A stretch of DNA of 64,000 nt from Desulfonatronum lacustre DSM 10312 (GCF_000519265.1 NZ_KI912608.1:571665-635664); one strand, 5' to 3'. Shown: positions 1-10,109, numbered from the stretch's first letter. Notes: generated by a model not told the origin, from the sequence alone. Translations and numbers: made by a program.

Positions 1-225
1 GTGGCCCCGGGCTTGTCCGAAGCGCTGGTGGCCACGGCCATCGGCTTGGCTGTGGCCATCCCCGCGTCCGTGGCCTACAATTACTTTCGGGGAATGCTGG
101 GCAGCATCGAGGTGGAGCTGATCAATTTCGCCGGGGCGTTCTTGAACCGGGTTCAACGTGAGCTGCCCTGGGTTTCCGGGCAGTTGGAGCCCGAGGAGAA
201 CGGGCTGGCGGAACACGAAATCTAG
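1..225 (+). CDS. tolQ: TolQ, C-terminal part (cut by window edge)
   Basis: C-terminal 74 residues of the inner-membrane proton-channel subunit of the Tol-Pal system. The stretch GLSEALVATAIGLAVAIP followed by a short basic/aromatic tail is the last transmembrane helix of the TolQ/ExbB family. The frame is open from base 1, so the true start lies upstream. TolR follows after 24 bases, and the order tolQ-tolR-tolA-tolB-pal identifies it as TolQ rather than ExbB or MotA. Confidence 0.9.
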   Translation: MAPGLSEALVATAIGLAVAIPASVAYNYFRGMLGSIEVELINFAGAFLNRVQRELPWVSGQLEPEENGLAEHEI

Positions 226-249
226 GCGCTCCCGGGCAAGGAGAAAGTT

Positions 250-660
250 ATGGAAGGCCATACCGGTCAAGGATATATGGACCAGATGAACGTGGTCCCG
301 TTCGTCGACGTCATGCTCGTATTGCTGGTGATCTTCATGGCCACGGCGCCCTTTATGACCGAGGGGCTGGAGGTGGATCTACCCCAGACCCGGACCGTGC
401 AGACCCTGCCGCAGGACGAAGACACCTTGGTCTTGACCATCCGAAGCGACGGCTCCATTTTTCTGGATCAATACGAGGTGGCCTTGGGCGGGCTGGGTGA
501 GCATGTCCAGCGCTTGATCCAGACCCGTGACAGAATTCTCTATCTGCGCGCGGACAAGGACGTGCCTTACGGGCTGGTGGTCCAGGTGATGGCCGAAGCC
601 CGCGAGGCCGGCGTTGAGCGGCTGGGCATCGTAGCCGAGTCCGAGCCTCGGGAACCATAA
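250..660 (+). CDS. tolR: TolR, ExbD/TolR family energy-coupling protein
   Basis: A 136-residue protein with one N-terminal transmembrane helix (about residues 16-35). The helix carries the conserved aspartate of the family in NVVPFVDVMLVLLVIFM, the residue that carries protons in TolR/ExbD. The rest is a periplasmic domain (about 40-135). A GGAGAAAG ribosome-binding site precedes the ATG. With TolQ it would form the proton-driven motor that energises TolA during outer-membrane constriction. Length is usual for the family. Confidence 0.95.
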   Translation: MEGHTGQGYMDQMNVVPFVDVMLVLLVIFMATAPFMTEGLEVDLPQTRTVQTLPQDEDTLVLTIRSDGSIFLDQYEVALGGLGEHVQRLIQTRDRILYLRADKDVPYGLVVQVMAEAREAGVERLGIVAESEPREP

Positions 661-690
661 GCCGGTTACCAATACGGGGCGATTTTCGAG

Positions 691-1617
691 GTGAGGGTGG
701 GCATTCCTACACATATTCTGGTTTTTGGGTTGTCCCTGCTTCTGCATGTCGGCGTGCTGGGGCTTGGATTGTTCCAGCTGTCTTCCAGCAAGCAGATCCG
801 GGTCGATCTGAGCAAGCCCGTTGTCTATCAGGTGGATTTGGTCCGCCTTGATCCGCCCGCTCCCGGGCGTCCCGCTCCCTTGGCCCCTTCCGCCCCGGCT
901 CCCGCGCCGCCGGTCCCGGCGGCCCAGGAACAACCCAAACCCGCGCCCAAGCCGGCGGTGACGCCTCCCGCGCCGCCGCCACCGCAGCCCAAGGCTGAGG
1001 TCCCCATCCCGGAGCCGCCCAAACCGACCCCCGAACCCAAACCGGCGCCGAAGCCGGAACCCAAGCCGGAACCCAAACCCGAACCACCGAAACCCAAGCC
1101 GGAACCCAAACCCGAACCACCGAAACCCGCTCCGAGTCCTCCCAAACCAGAGCCACCGCGACAACCCGCTCGGACCGAACCGACCCGGGAGCAGGTCATG
1201 GCCGAGGCCCTTGGGGCCGTGCAGCGGGATGTGGCACAACGGGCCCAGCCGGATGCAAGAGATCAGGCCCTGGCCGGCCTGCGCCAAAGCGGGGCCACCG
1301 GTTCCGGCGGTGCGGACGGACAGGCCGGGAGTGGTTACGGGGGGCTGTTGGAAGTTTACGCGCAGATGGTGGAGAATCGGGTCAAGGCCCAGTGGCGGTT
1401 CCCCAAGGGCGCTTCGCGACAGGATCTCAGCGCGGTGCTGGATATCTCCCTGGACCGGGACGGTCGTGTCCTGGGCAGCCGCGTGGTGCGTTCCTCCGGG
1501 CATTCCGGTTTCGACGCCTCCGCGGAACGAGCAGTGGAGGAGACCGGGCAACTGCCGCCTCCGCCTCGTCCCGACTTGCGTACCGTCCGCATCACGTTCA
1601 ATCTTCAGGAGTTGTAA
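691..1617 (+). CDS. tolA: TolA-like protein with TonB-type C-terminal domain
   Basis: A 308-residue periplasm-spanning protein. It has one N-terminal membrane anchor (about residues 7-27), a long Pro/Lys/Glu-rich linker (about 50-165) and a C-terminal TonB/TolA domain (about 215-308, with VENRVKAQWRFPKG and LDISLDRDGRV). The linker contains a 33-bp unit repeated twice in tandem (about 1062-1127), giving KPEPKPEP runs. The GTG at 691 is taken as start because it sits just before the anchor. Position between tolR and tolB favours TolA over TonB. The Pro-rich linker is more TonB-like than the helical linker of E. coli TolA. Confidence 0.85.
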   Translation: MRVGIPTHILVFGLSLLLHVGVLGLGLFQLSSSKQIRVDLSKPVVYQVDLVRLDPPAPGRPAPLAPSAPAPAPPVPAAQEQPKPAPKPAVTPPAPPPPQPKAEVPIPEPPKPTPEPKPAPKPEPKPEPKPEPPKPKPEPKPEPPKPAPSPPKPEPPRQPARTEPTREQVMAEALGAVQRDVAQRAQPDARDQALAGLRQSGATGSGGADGQAGSGYGGLLEVYAQMVENRVKAQWRFPKGASRQDLSAVLDISLDRDGRVLGSRVVRSSGHSGFDASAERAVEETGQLPPPPRPDLRTVRITFNLQEL

Positions 1618-1623
1618 CCAAAT

Positions 1624-2955
1624 ATGCACTTGTTTCATGTATCTGACCCGCGACGCTTGGCGCTGCTTTTGTTGATCCTGTCGTGCGTGGTCTTCTCGGT
1701 CCGAGACGTCGGCGCGCAACAAACCTTGAGCATCGATATCTTCGGCCCGGGGCAGTCCCAACTGAACATGGTCATGGCCAAGCCCCTGGGACTGGCCGCG
1801 GGACAGCAGCCTCCGGCCGAGGCCGATACTCTTGCCGGATATCTGGAGGATTATCTCGGATTCATGCCGTTTTTGCGGCTGATTCCGGGGAGCCGTATCT
1901 TGGGAGGTGACGTGCTGCCCGGAGTCACGGCCCAGGACATGGATTTCCGTCGGTTTCGGCTGGAACGGGTCGATCTCGTGCTTACCGCCGGATGGGGCGG
2001 TCCGAGCGGTCCGGTGGAGCTACGGGTCTTCGAGACCTTTGAACAGCGGCTGATTCTGGGCAAGGCCTACACTGGGGCGACCCCGGCGGATCTGCCCGAG
2101 ATCGCGGCCAGGTTTTGCGCGGACCTCATGGCGGAACTGACCGGGCAGGGGGATTTTTTTCGTTCCACCTTGGCGGTGGTCCGGACCCACGGAGAGAACA
2201 AGGAAATCTGGGCCTCCTCTCCCCTGGGCCAGGGGATGCGTCAGGTGACCAGCCTGGGGGGCATCAGCATGAGCCCGGCCTGGTCCAGGGACGGACGACG
2301 ACTGGTGTTCACCCTGATCAAAGACGGCCGGCATTATCTGGGGATTCTGGACAAGGAAAGCGGTGACGTTCGACGCGTTCAACTGCCTGGGAACAGTGTG
2401 ATTTCTCCGGTATTCGACCACAGAGGCAATATTTTCGTCAGCTTGAATCCGGAAGGCAGTCCGAACATTTACCAGCTTTCCGAGGATCTGCGCATGGGCC
2501 CAAGAGTGGTTCAGAGCTGGGCCATCGATATTTCGCCGAGTTTCGACGCTACGGGCTCGAAAATGGCTTATGTTTCCAGCAGGCTCGGAAATCCTCATAT
2601 TTTTGTTGTGGACATTGCCTCCGGGGAGTCCCGCCGGGTTACGTACGAGGGGACCTACAATACCAATCCCAGCCTGAGCCCGGACGGGCGACTGGTGGTT
2701 TTTTCTCGCCAAACCAGCGAAGGGCATAGAATTTTTATGCACGACCTGCTTACGGGGAGGGAACGGCAGTTGACTTTTGGGCCAAGAAATGATGTCAGTC
2801 CGGCTTGGGCACCGGATAGTTATTTTATTGCATTCAGTTCCAATCGGAGTGGGGAGTACAAGATTTATCTGACCACCCGGAACGGCGACGAGGCCCGGCT
2901 GGTGCCCCTGGGCGAGGGAGAGTTCGCGTCGCCGGCCTGGACGCGGCAACCGTGA
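1624..2955 (+). CDS. tolB: TolB, periplasmic beta-propeller protein
   Basis: 443 residues: a signal peptide ending near VGAQQ (about residue 32), an N-terminal alpha/beta domain (about 33-165), and a beta-propeller (about 190-440) with repeated motifs such as MSPAWSRDGRRLVFT, ISPSFDATGSKMAYVS and LSPDGRLVVFSR. TolB binds Pal and links it to the TolQRA motor. The gene starts 6 bases after the tolA stop, so the two are probably co-translated. Length matches the family. Confidence 0.95.
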   Translation: MHLFHVSDPRRLALLLLILSCVVFSVRDVGAQQTLSIDIFGPGQSQLNMVMAKPLGLAAGQQPPAEADTLAGYLEDYLGFMPFLRLIPGSRILGGDVLPGVTAQDMDFRRFRLERVDLVLTAGWGGPSGPVELRVFETFEQRLILGKAYTGATPADLPEIAARFCADLMAELTGQGDFFRSTLAVVRTHGENKEIWASSPLGQGMRQVTSLGGISMSPAWSRDGRRLVFTLIKDGRHYLGILDKESGDVRRVQLPGNSVISPVFDHRGNIFVSLNPEGSPNIYQLSEDLRMGPRVVQSWAIDISPSFDATGSKMAYVSSRLGNPHIFVVDIASGESRRVTYEGTYNTNPSLSPDGRLVVFSRQTSEGHRIFMHDLLTGRERQLTFGPRNDVSPAWAPDSYFIAFSSNRSGEYKIYLTTRNGDEARLVPLGEGEFASPAWTRQP

Positions 2956-2994
2956 TGCGTTTTTTTCATCAACAGTTTTTTAAGGAGAAAAGGT

Positions 2995-3570
2995 ATGAGG
3001 GGGAATTGGGTTGTTGGATTGGGGCTGATCCTGGCCATGATGCTGGCCTTCGGGTCTGGCTGCGCCAAGAAGCAGGTTGATTCGAGCCCGGTGGGCGTCA
3101 GTGCCGAACAGGCCGCTGAAGAGGCGAGACTGCGGGAAGAGGCCAGACTGCGGGAGCAGCAACTGGCTGAAGAGCGTTTGGCCAGGGAGCGTTCCGAATC
3201 GGAACGGGCCCGGTTGGGCCAGGTGGCTGAAATGATCACCGCGAACATGATTCATTTTGACTTTGACAGATACGACCTGCGTTCGGACGCTCGGGAAGTC
3301 TTGCAGACCAAGGCCGAGTTGCTGAAGCAAAACCCGGATGTCCGCCTGCTGATTGAAGGTCATACCGACGAACGAGGCACCTCCGAGTACAACCTGGCCT
3401 TGGGTGAGCGCCGTGCCCGGGCCGCGTATGAGTTCCTGGTCCTTTTGGGCATCAGCCCCAATCGACTGCAGATCGTCAGCTACGGCAAGGAACGCCCCTT
3501 GAATCCGGCCAGCAACGAGACCGCCTGGGCCCAGAACCGTCGCGCGCAGTTCCGGATACTTGATATGTAG
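2995..3570 (+). CDS. pal: Pal, peptidoglycan-associated OmpA-family lipoprotein
   Basis: 191 residues with a type II signal peptide and a lipobox ending GSGC at residue 23. A charged coiled-coil segment (about 36-80, repeats of EEARLREEARLREQ) follows, then an OmpA-like peptidoglycan-binding domain (about 84-190) with IHFDFDRYDLRSDA and EGHTDERGTSEYNLALGERRA. AAGGAGAAAAGGT precedes the ATG. It anchors the outer membrane to peptidoglycan and is the last gene of the tol operon, followed by a strong terminator. Confidence 0.95.
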   Translation: MRGNWVVGLGLILAMMLAFGSGCAKKQVDSSPVGVSAEQAAEEARLREEARLREQQLAEERLARERSESERARLGQVAEMITANMIHFDFDRYDLRSDAREVLQTKAELLKQNPDVRLLIEGHTDERGTSEYNLALGERRARAAYEFLVLLGISPNRLQIVSYGKERPLNPASNETAWAQNRRAQFRILDM

Positions 3571-3602
3571 GAATGTGAAAGGTTCTTGAACCGACCACGA
3601 AT

Positions 3603-3639
3603 AAAAAACGCCGCCGGGGTTGCCCGGCGGCGTTTTTTA
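3603..3639. terminator. Bidirectional intrinsic terminator between pal and pgpA
   Basis: A GC-rich stem (CGCCGCCGGG / CCCGGCGGCG) with a short loop, flanked by an A-run on the left and a T-run on the right. It lies between convergent pal and pgpA and can serve both. Confidence 0.9.
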
Positions 3640-3682
3640 TTCGGCGTGGGGGCTATGCGTGCCAGTCCTGTCTGTATTGCGA

Positions 3683-4150
3683 CTATGTCAGCAAAACCAC
3701 GAGCCAGAGCAGGGTCGCCGCCGGTAGCGCGGCCACCGCGTCGTCGAGCATCACCCCCAGCCCTCCGGGAACCCGCCGTTCCACCGTGCGAACCGGCCAG
3801 GGTTTGAGAATATCGGCAACTCGGAAGAACACGAAGCCCGCGGCCAGTTGCAGGGGGGTCAGCGCGGCAAAGGGCAGCAGAGTCAACCACTGACCCAACA
3901 ACTCGTCCACCACCACGCATCCGGGATCCTTGCGTCCGAATAACCGCTCGGCCCTGGCCGCGGCCCAGGTCCCGACCACCAGCACACCCGCAAGTACCAG
4001 CACGCGCAGGGAAAAAGACAGCGGCATGAACAGCCATGGAGCGGCGACCACCGCGGCCAGGGAGCCCCATGTCCCCGGAGCCTTGGGCAGAAGGCCGAAC
4101 GGTCCGAGGGTGGCGATGGTCGAAGCGACGCGGTCGAGAAAAGCGGGCAT
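3683..4150 (-). CDS. pgpA: Phosphatidylglycerophosphatase A
   Basis: A 155-residue membrane enzyme that dephosphorylates phosphatidylglycerophosphate to phosphatidylglycerol. It shows the PgpA motifs GLLPKAPGTWGSLAAV near the N-terminus and GRKDPGCVVVDELLGQW in the middle, the latter with acidic residues expected to bind metal, then FFRVADILKPWP and hydrophobic helices. Length is normal. It stands alone, convergent with pal. Confidence 0.93.
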   Translation of the reverse strand: MPAFLDRVASTIATLGPFGLLPKAPGTWGSLAAVVAAPWLFMPLSFSLRVLVLAGVLVVGTWAAARAERLFGRKDPGCVVVDELLGQWLTLLPFAALTPLQLAAGFVFFRVADILKPWPVRTVERRVPGGLGVMLDDAVAALPAATLLWLVVLLT

Positions 4151-4235
4151 GGGGTTATCTTTCGTGTGGGCCCGACCGGTTGTTCAGAAGCGCGGTAAAT
4201 ACGCTTCCGTCATAAGTGCCGAGCCCGGAACGGCA

Positions 4236-4832
4236 TCAGAACGGGTTGATGTGCTCCTGTCTCGTGTAGTGCAGGTAGCCCACGCTGGCACCCAGGCGCA
4301 GGCCGACACCGGTGCGGATGGGCGCGAGGACGATCTCATTGCTCTTTTGGTAGTTCATGCTGAACCCGCCGAGGACGTAGACACTGCCGTCCACCCCTGG
4401 GAAACGCTGGAAAATCAGGTTGGGGTCGGTCAGGTTGTAGACCAGGGTGAAGACCTTCGCGGCATGCAGCCCAACGTCGAAGCCCATGGACGGCCCCTGC
4501 CAGTACACGTCAACAGGGGATTGCCCCTTTAGCTGCAACTGCCCCTTGCCGTAACGCAGCCCGACCACCAAGGCCCCGCCGGCCTCGTCGCCCTTGATGA
4601 ATCCGGTTGGACGGCCTTGGTCGGCGAATACTCTGTTCAGGATGTCGGCCAACCCTTCGGTGGTCCCTTCGAAAAAGCCCTCCACCTGATTACGGATTTC
4701 TTCCTCGCTGTAGGTTTGGGATTCGCTTTCCATTTCAGGGGGGGCTTGGGCCATGACCTGGGTCAGGGCCAGGAAGGAGCAGAGCCAAGCCGTCAGCCCC
4801 ATGACGATGATCGTACGTCGAAAAGTGTTCAT
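4236..4832 (-). CDS. DUF1134 (EipA-like) periplasmic protein
   Basis: 198 residues with a cleavable signal peptide (about 1-28, ending VMAQA). The rest fits the DUF1134 family: FIKGDEAGGALVVGLRYGKG and VYWQGPSMGFDVG are its hallmark segments. Members such as EipA of Brucella act in envelope integrity; the biochemical role is unknown. It is a single gene, transcribed away from the 1054-residue protein at 5068. Confidence 0.8.
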   Translation of the reverse strand: MNTFRRTIIVMGLTAWLCSFLALTQVMAQAPPEMESESQTYSEEEIRNQVEGFFEGTTEGLADILNRVFADQGRPTGFIKGDEAGGALVVGLRYGKGQLQLKGQSPVDVYWQGPSMGFDVGLHAAKVFTLVYNLTDPNLIFQRFPGVDGSVYVLGGFSMNYQKSNEIVLAPIRTGVGLRLGASVGYLHYTRQEHINPF

Positions 4833-5067
4833 GATTTTCTCCGGGTTGTCTCGGTTTGTGAGTCAGGATGACGTTTCCTGTCGGACCGTTATTTCAAGCG
4901 ATGATCCACATGCGACACTACTTTGAACGGCGGGCATGATCAAGATGGAAAGGCTTGAAGATACAGGGCGGCGGAATTGTGCATTGTTCCGGATATTGTT
5001 ACATTGAGGTTACGAAAGTGCGTCGTTTTTCGATTTTGCCAATTTTTCAACATTTCATGGATATTTC

Positions 5068-8000
5068 GTGAAGCTGTCGACCTTTGTGGACCGTCTTTAT
5101 TTCGACCGGAAGGACTTCGAGCTGTTGGCCATCGTCAACGATGTTCTGCAGGGCGAAGACGAGCCGAACTTGAAGAGCTTGCTCACGCCGTACCTGCATC
5201 CTCACGGTATCAAGGAGATGGCCGCCAGCACCGGGTTGCGGGTGGCCTACGCCGTGGTTCGGCTGTTTCGTTCCCTGGAGCGCAGCGACGTTGAGGAGCG
5301 ATTGCGCACCCTGCAGGCGTTGCGGGAGGAAATTTTCTCCATGTCCGGTGTGGCGCTGCGCAACAATACGGCTCGGGTGCTGCTGCAGATCATGAAGGAG
5401 CTGGTTCGGGCCGAGGACGAGAGCGCCAAACTCCAACTCGCACGGGATTTCCGGGACGCGGCCACTGGACGCCCTCGGGCCATTGCCCGTCAGTTGCGCA
5501 AGTACCATTTGGTGGAAATGCCGGAGGCCTGGAACCAGATCGCCTTTGACGATCATGTCCACGACGCCAACACCAAGGGCCGTAAATCCGCCACCCACCT
5601 GATCATGGACGCCTGGATCAAGGGCATCCGACGGCTGCGGGTGATCTATTACAACTCCCTGACTCCGGAGGTGGCCGAGGAACTGATGCGTGCGGCTGAA
5701 ATCATGGAGGTGGACGTTCGGGTCGGGCTGGAATTTTCGCCGCGGTTTCGCGGAAGGTATCTTCGCTTGATCTGGACGCCGCGAGGCTTCACGGACACCC
5801 GTGATTTTCTGGGGTTCATCCGCCAACCGGATGTCCAGGAGTTCATGGACGAGGGCCGCCGTGCTTCCGATTTCAAACAGGCCTATGTCTTCGCGGTCCT
5901 GGACGCCTTCAACGAGACCCACCGCCTGGAGATCACCCGTCGTTTCGGCGTGCTGATGCCCGAGCTGTCCAGGGACGACCTGCTGCATCTCGTCGGCACC
6001 GGACAACCTTCCTTGCACCACCTGGGCAAGTTGATCCACGATTCCCTGTTGTCGCTCTTTCGGGAGCGACTGGACGATTTGCACGAATGCTGCGCTTTTG
6101 GCGGGGACGACCAACGCCGGGCCGCCATGGAGCTGGCCGAGGATATGAATCGGTTCGACGCCGAGGCCGTGATTGAGGGCTATCTGCGCCCTGCTCGAAA
6201 TCCCAAGCTTTTCAACCCGTTCGTGCCGGCGGATGACGACCAGGCCCCGTCATTGTTGCGGGCGTCCCTGCCGGAACTGCTGGCCCGTTTGGAGCGCCTG
6301 CACGCCCGATTCCGGATCACGCTGGGGCTCAGCGGACTGTGGGCCGAAGATGTCCTGGAACTGTTGGATCAAGCCCGGGGCCGGATTACTCGTTTGGAAT
6401 CCTTCAATTTCAAGGATGCCGTGTATGGGCGATGTCCGGATCACGTCCGCATCCTGGAACTGCAAGCCGCCCTCAATTCCGGCAATGCCGTGCGCCTGAA
6501 GCGTCTGGTCATGGACATCGTGCACCGGGTGGAGGGCGACCCGGAACGCGATTCGGGCCAAAAGGCTGCGCTACGAAAAATTCTTGAGGAGTTGGAGCAT
6601 TTTCGGGGGTATTACCGGAACACGATGCTCAAGTCGCGCATCGGTACGGACTCCACCGGCGGATCAGCCAAGATTCCGGGGATGGGGCTGGTCGTGGTGG
6701 ACACGCTGCCCAAGAAGAGCCGACGGCAGGTGGAACACCTCCGCGGCGAGCCCGAGAACAGGCTTGGATCCGCCCATGGAAGCACTCCCTTGAACGCTCT
6801 CGGAACGGTCCAGGAATCTTCGCGAGCCTGCGTTTCCGGAAACGGCAGGCGGTGCATTCCCATTCGGATCGATGTGGCTCTGCGCCGGACGTACAGCCTT
6901 GGTCGCCGCAACCAGGGGCAAAGCCGGTGCCTGGGTCTGGGTTTTGGCCTGGGAGAGCAGGTTACGCGAAGCTTATCGCGTCGTCTGCTTCGCCCGGTAA
7001 GCGAGGAGTGGCTGGTGGAAGGATATCGTTGCGTTCCGCCTGACCAAAGCAATATTCGCCTGCTGGGCGGGTACGCCAGCGAGGAGGAAAAGAAGCTGCG
7101 CCTGGACTGCACCGCCACGTCCAAGGCCAAGGAGCGCCCGCATTCGCGCTACCTGAACACGCATCTTAAGAATTTGCTGAAAATTCTGTGCGGCTTTGTT
7201 CCGGCCTTCGCCACCTTTGCTCTGACCAAGGACTGGTGGGTGCTGGCGTACTTCGGGGCGTTGATCTGGTTCGGGATCACCGGGGTGCGCAACATTATCC
7301 AGGCCGTGCTCGGGGCCGGGGGATTACGGCGGACTCCGTTTTTGCACTGGAGCGAATACGTCAAATGGAATCGGATCTCAGATTCGTTGATGTACACCGG
7401 GTTTTCGGTGCCGCTGTTGGATTTGCTGGTCAAGACCATGCTTCTGGATCGGGGGATGGGGATCACTGCCGAGTCCGGGCCGATGGCGCTGTATGCCGTG
7501 ATGGCGGTGGTCAACGGGCTGTACCTGGCCGGGCACAATTTGTTTCGCGGACTGCCCAAGGCCGCGGCCGTGGGCAACCTGTTCCGGACGATACTCTCCA
7601 TTCCATTGGCCTTGATTCTGAATTTTCTGCTCGGCTTTGCCTTGGGGGCGGCCGGCGTGCCGGCGGTGGGGGTGGTGCTTCAGAACTGGGCCGCGGTCAT
7701 TTCCAAGCTGGCCTCGGACATCGTGGCCGGGTTCATTGAGGGGCTGGCCGACCGAGCCGTGAACTTTCGGGAGCGGAGCTTGGACTACGCGGCCAAACTG
7801 CGCCGGATGTTCGACGTGTACGCCGGCCTGGAGCTGCGGCATCCGGATACCGAAGTGCTCAGCGTCCTGGAAAAACCGGAGCGTTTCGTCTGCGCGGCGA
7901 CAAGGGAGGAAGAGAGTCTGAACCTGGCTGTTATTGTTAATGCCCTGGATTTGATGTACTTCTGGATGTATCAGCCCCGGGCGCGGCATGTACTGGAACG

Positions 8001-8232
8001 GCTGATGCGCCAGATGAGCCAGGAGGAGCGACGGGTTTTTCTGCTCTCCCAATATGTGCTCCAGCGCGAACGGGATATCTCCCAGCTCTTTCTGGACGGC
8101 CTGGTGGGCAAGAACTTTTCTCGCGCCCTGGCCTTTTATCTCCACGGTTGGCGGGGCTATCTGGAGGACATCCAGCGTCTCGCCGTGCATCTGCCGTCCG
8201 CGGAAAGGGGGGGCCGTCCGGCCTCTTGCTGA
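5068..8232 (+). CDS. Large hypothetical protein: PHP-like N-terminal part and multi-helix membrane C-terminal part
   Basis: 1054 residues; no family recognised with certainty. Residues about 165-255 resemble the start of a PHP-type metal-dependent domain: FDDHVHDANTKGRKSATHLI, then AWIKGIRRLRVIYYN and VGLEFSPRF. A helical middle follows, then a basic, proline-poor stretch (about 550-650). At least four hydrophobic helices lie between about 700 and 890 (for example VPAFATFALTKDWWVLAYFGAL and LILNFLLGFALGAAGVPAVG), and the tail is again soluble. GTG at 5068 is the first start in frame and has only a weak ribosome-binding site. Codon use stays GC-rich at third positions throughout, so it reads as one gene. 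Confidence 0.6.
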   Translation: MKLSTFVDRLYFDRKDFELLAIVNDVLQGEDEPNLKSLLTPYLHPHGIKEMAASTGLRVAYAVVRLFRSLERSDVEERLRTLQALREEIFSMSGVALRNNTARVLLQIMKELVRAEDESAKLQLARDFRDAATGRPRAIARQLRKYHLVEMPEAWNQIAFDDHVHDANTKGRKSATHLIMDAWIKGIRRLRVIYYNSLTPEVAEELMRAAEIMEVDVRVGLEFSPRFRGRYLRLIWTPRGFTDTRDFLGFIRQPDVQEFMDEGRRASDFKQAYVFAVLDAFNETHRLEITRRFGVLMPELSRDDLLHLVGTGQPSLHHLGKLIHDSLLSLFRERLDDLHECCAFGGDDQRRAAMELAEDMNRFDAEAVIEGYLRPARNPKLFNPFVPADDDQAPSLLRASLPELLARLERLHARFRITLGLSGLWAEDVLELLDQARGRITRLESFNFKDAVYGRCPDHVRILELQAALNSGNAVRLKRLVMDIVHRVEGDPERDSGQKAALRKILEELEHFRGYYRNTMLKSRIGTDSTGGSAKIPGMGLVVVDTLPKKSRRQVEHLRGEPENRLGSAHGSTPLNALGTVQESSRACVSGNGRRCIPIRIDVALRRTYSLGRRNQGQSRCLGLGFGLGEQVTRSLSRRLLRPVSEEWLVEGYRCVPPDQSNIRLLGGYASEEEKKLRLDCTATSKAKERPHSRYLNTHLKNLLKILCGFVPAFATFALTKDWWVLAYFGALIWFGITGVRNIIQAVLGAGGLRRTPFLHWSEYVKWNRISDSLMYTGFSVPLLDLLVKTMLLDRGMGITAESGPMALYAVMAVVNGLYLAGHNLFRGLPKAAAVGNLFRTILSIPLALILNFLLGFALGAAGVPAVGVVLQNWAAVISKLASDIVAGFIEGLADRAVNFRERSLDYAAKLRRMFDVYAGLELRHPDTEVLSVLEKPERFVCAATREEESLNLAVIVNALDLMYFWMYQPRARHVLERLMRQMSQEERRVFLLSQYVLQRERDISQLFLDGLVGKNFSRALAFYLHGWRGYLEDIQRLAVHLPSAERGGRPASC

Positions 8233-8264
8233 CCCCCGGCAAGGAAGATGGGCGAGTATCCTGA

Positions 8265-10097
8265 TCAACTCGCCCCGGATTTCCTGCCTTGCTGCGCGGC
8301 CTTAAGGGTGAACAGAAAGGTCGCGCCTTCGCCCGGGATGCTTTCCACCCATATTCGGCCGCCGTGGTGGCGGACGATGTGCTTGCAGATGGCCAGCCCC
8401 AGGCCCGTTCCGCCGTTGCCCTCGCTACGGGCCGCGTCCTGGCGGTAGAACCGTTCAAAGAGGCGTTCCTGGTGTTCGCGGGGAATCCCGGCGCCGTGGT
8501 CCCGGATGGCGAAGACCATGTATTCGCCATCCGGACGGCAGGAAATGGTCACCTTGCCTTTTTCGGGGCTGAATCGGATGGCGTTTTCCAGAATGTTCTG
8601 AAAAACCTGGACGAGCCGGGACTTGTCGCCAAGCACCCATGCACCTTCCGGGGCACCTCCTGGAGCGCCTCTTTGGCTCCTGCCCGACTCCAGATTGTTT
8701 TCGAACCGGATTTGCTTGCCCTGGGCCAAGGGGGCGCACATCTCCATGGCCGAGCGCAAGGACTCGGCGGCGTCCATGATCTCCAGGGTGTTGCTGGGAG
8801 CCTCGGCCTCCAGGCGGGCCAGTTTGAGCAGATCCGTGACGATGTTCGCCATGTGTTCGGCATTGCGCTGGATGATCCGTAAAAAGGAGCGGGCGGTTTC
8901 CGGGTCCGGCGGCGGGTCGCCCAGCAGGGTTTCGGTGTAGCCTTTGATGGATGTCAGCGGGGTGCGCATTTCGTGGGAGACGTTGGCCACGAAGTCCCTG
9001 CGAATTTTCTCCATCCGCCTGGGCAGGCTGACGTCCTGGACCACCAGCACGGCTCGTTGACCGCCGGAGGGGTCCTGATAAGTGTTGATTCTGGCTTCAA
9101 GTTCGTTCCCGCCGGGGCGATGGAGCAACAGGCGTTCTTCCTGGTCCGACATGCCGTGCAGGACGCGCTCCATGGCTGAGGCCAGTTCCGGCTCCAGAGT
9201 GGCCTCCAGGATGGTTTTGCCTTCCAGTTTCTGTAATTTCGGGAAGAATTTGCGAAAAGCCGGGTTGGCGGAAACGATTCGTCCATTCTGCCCCAGGGTG
9301 AGCACGGCCTCGCTCAAGCCGTTGAACAGGGCTTCGAGCTGAGCCTTTTGTTCCTCCATGTGGTTCACGTGCCGGGAAATTTCTTCGGCCATGGTATTCA
9401 CGGCCTCGGCCAAGGGAGAGAATTCGCTGCCCCGGTCGACGTGCAAGCGGCGGTCATAGGCTCCTTTGCCCACATCGGAAACCAGATTGATCAGCCGCCT
9501 GATGGAGGAGAAAATCGTCTGGGTGAACCAGAAGCTCAGCAGCAGTGAGACGATCAGGCAAATTCCGAGAATGATGAAGAAGCGCTTCTTGAGAATGTCC
9601 ACTTGGTCGTACAGGTTGGACAGGGGCAGGGCGATGCGCAGCACTCCGGCGGTTTCGTCGCCCATGGGACAGCGCTGGGCGACATAGATCAAGTCCCTGC
9701 CGATGGTGCCGCTCAGCCGGATGTCCGTGCCGACGCGGCCTTCCCGGGCGACCATGATTTCCGGGCGCGTTCCGTGGTCTTCCACCTCCGCCAGGCGGTC
9801 GGCCCGGACATGGCTGTCCGCCGCGACCCGGCCATTGACGGTATAGGTCAACCGGACGTCCATCCGTCCCCCAATCTCGGTGGCCCAGGCCTGCATCGCG
9901 GCTTCATCGCCGTGAAATCCCGCGGAGAGGAACTGCCAGCAGGTGGCGTTGAGCAATTTTTGGGCCCGGTCCTGGCCGTGGTCGATCAGGTCTGAGCGGA
10001 CGGTTTGGGCCAGGAAGACGTACATGGGGATGAACACGGCCAGTAACAACCCCCAGAACAGGGCCAGAATTCGAAAACGCAGGGATGATTTCGCCAT
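8265..10097 (-). CDS. PhoR-like membrane sensor histidine kinase (HAMP-PAS-HisKA-HATPase)
   Basis: 610 residues. Two transmembrane helices (about 9-30 and 170-195) flank a periplasmic sensor, followed by HAMP, a PAS domain (about 262-360), HisKA with the phospho-acceptor in [19 protein letters not shown] (His near 374), and a HATPase domain with [11 protein letters not shown] and [17 protein letters not shown] at 10097 is chosen because GAGG lies upstream; an in-frame TTG lies 12 bases earlier. The domain order is that of PhoR, and the phosphate transporter pit is divergent from it, but no phoB-like regulator is adjacent. The signal it senses is therefore not proven. Confidence 0.85.
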   Translation of the reverse strand: MAKSSLRFRILALFWGLLLAVFIPMYVFLAQTVRSDLIDHGQDRAQKLLNATCWQFLSAGFHGDEAAMQAWATEIGGRMDVRLTYTVNGRVAADSHVRADRLAEVEDHGTRPEIMVAREGRVGTDIRLSGTIGRDLIYVAQRCPMGDETAGVLRIALPLSNLYDQVDILKKRFFIILGICLIVSLLLSFWFTQTIFSSIRRLINLVSDVGKGAYDRRLHVDRGSEFSPLAEAVNTMAEEISRHVNHMEEQKAQLEALFNGLSEAVLTLGQNGRIVSANPAFRKFFPKLQKLEGKTILEATLEPELASAMERVLHGMSDQEERLLLHRPGGNELEARINTYQDPSGGQRAVLVVQDVSLPRRMEKIRRDFVANVSHEMRTPLTSIKGYTETLLGDPPPDPETARSFLRIIQRNAEHMANIVTDLLKLARLEAEAPSNTLEIMDAAESLRSAMEMCAPLAQGKQIRFENNLESGRSQRGAPGGAPEGAWVLGDKSRLVQVFQNILENAIRFSPEKGKVTISCRPDGEYMVFAIRDHGAGIPREHQERLFERFYRQDAARSEGNGGTGLGLAICKHIVRHHGGRIWVESIPGEGATFLFTLKAAQQGRKSGAS

Positions 10098-10109
10098 GGC
10101 GGGCCTCAA

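Noticed and set aside
6700-7010. A pair of frameshifts in the middle of the 1054-residue protein
   Set aside because: The stretch looks unlike a folded domain, but third-position GC and codon use continue unbroken and alternative frames give no better protein.
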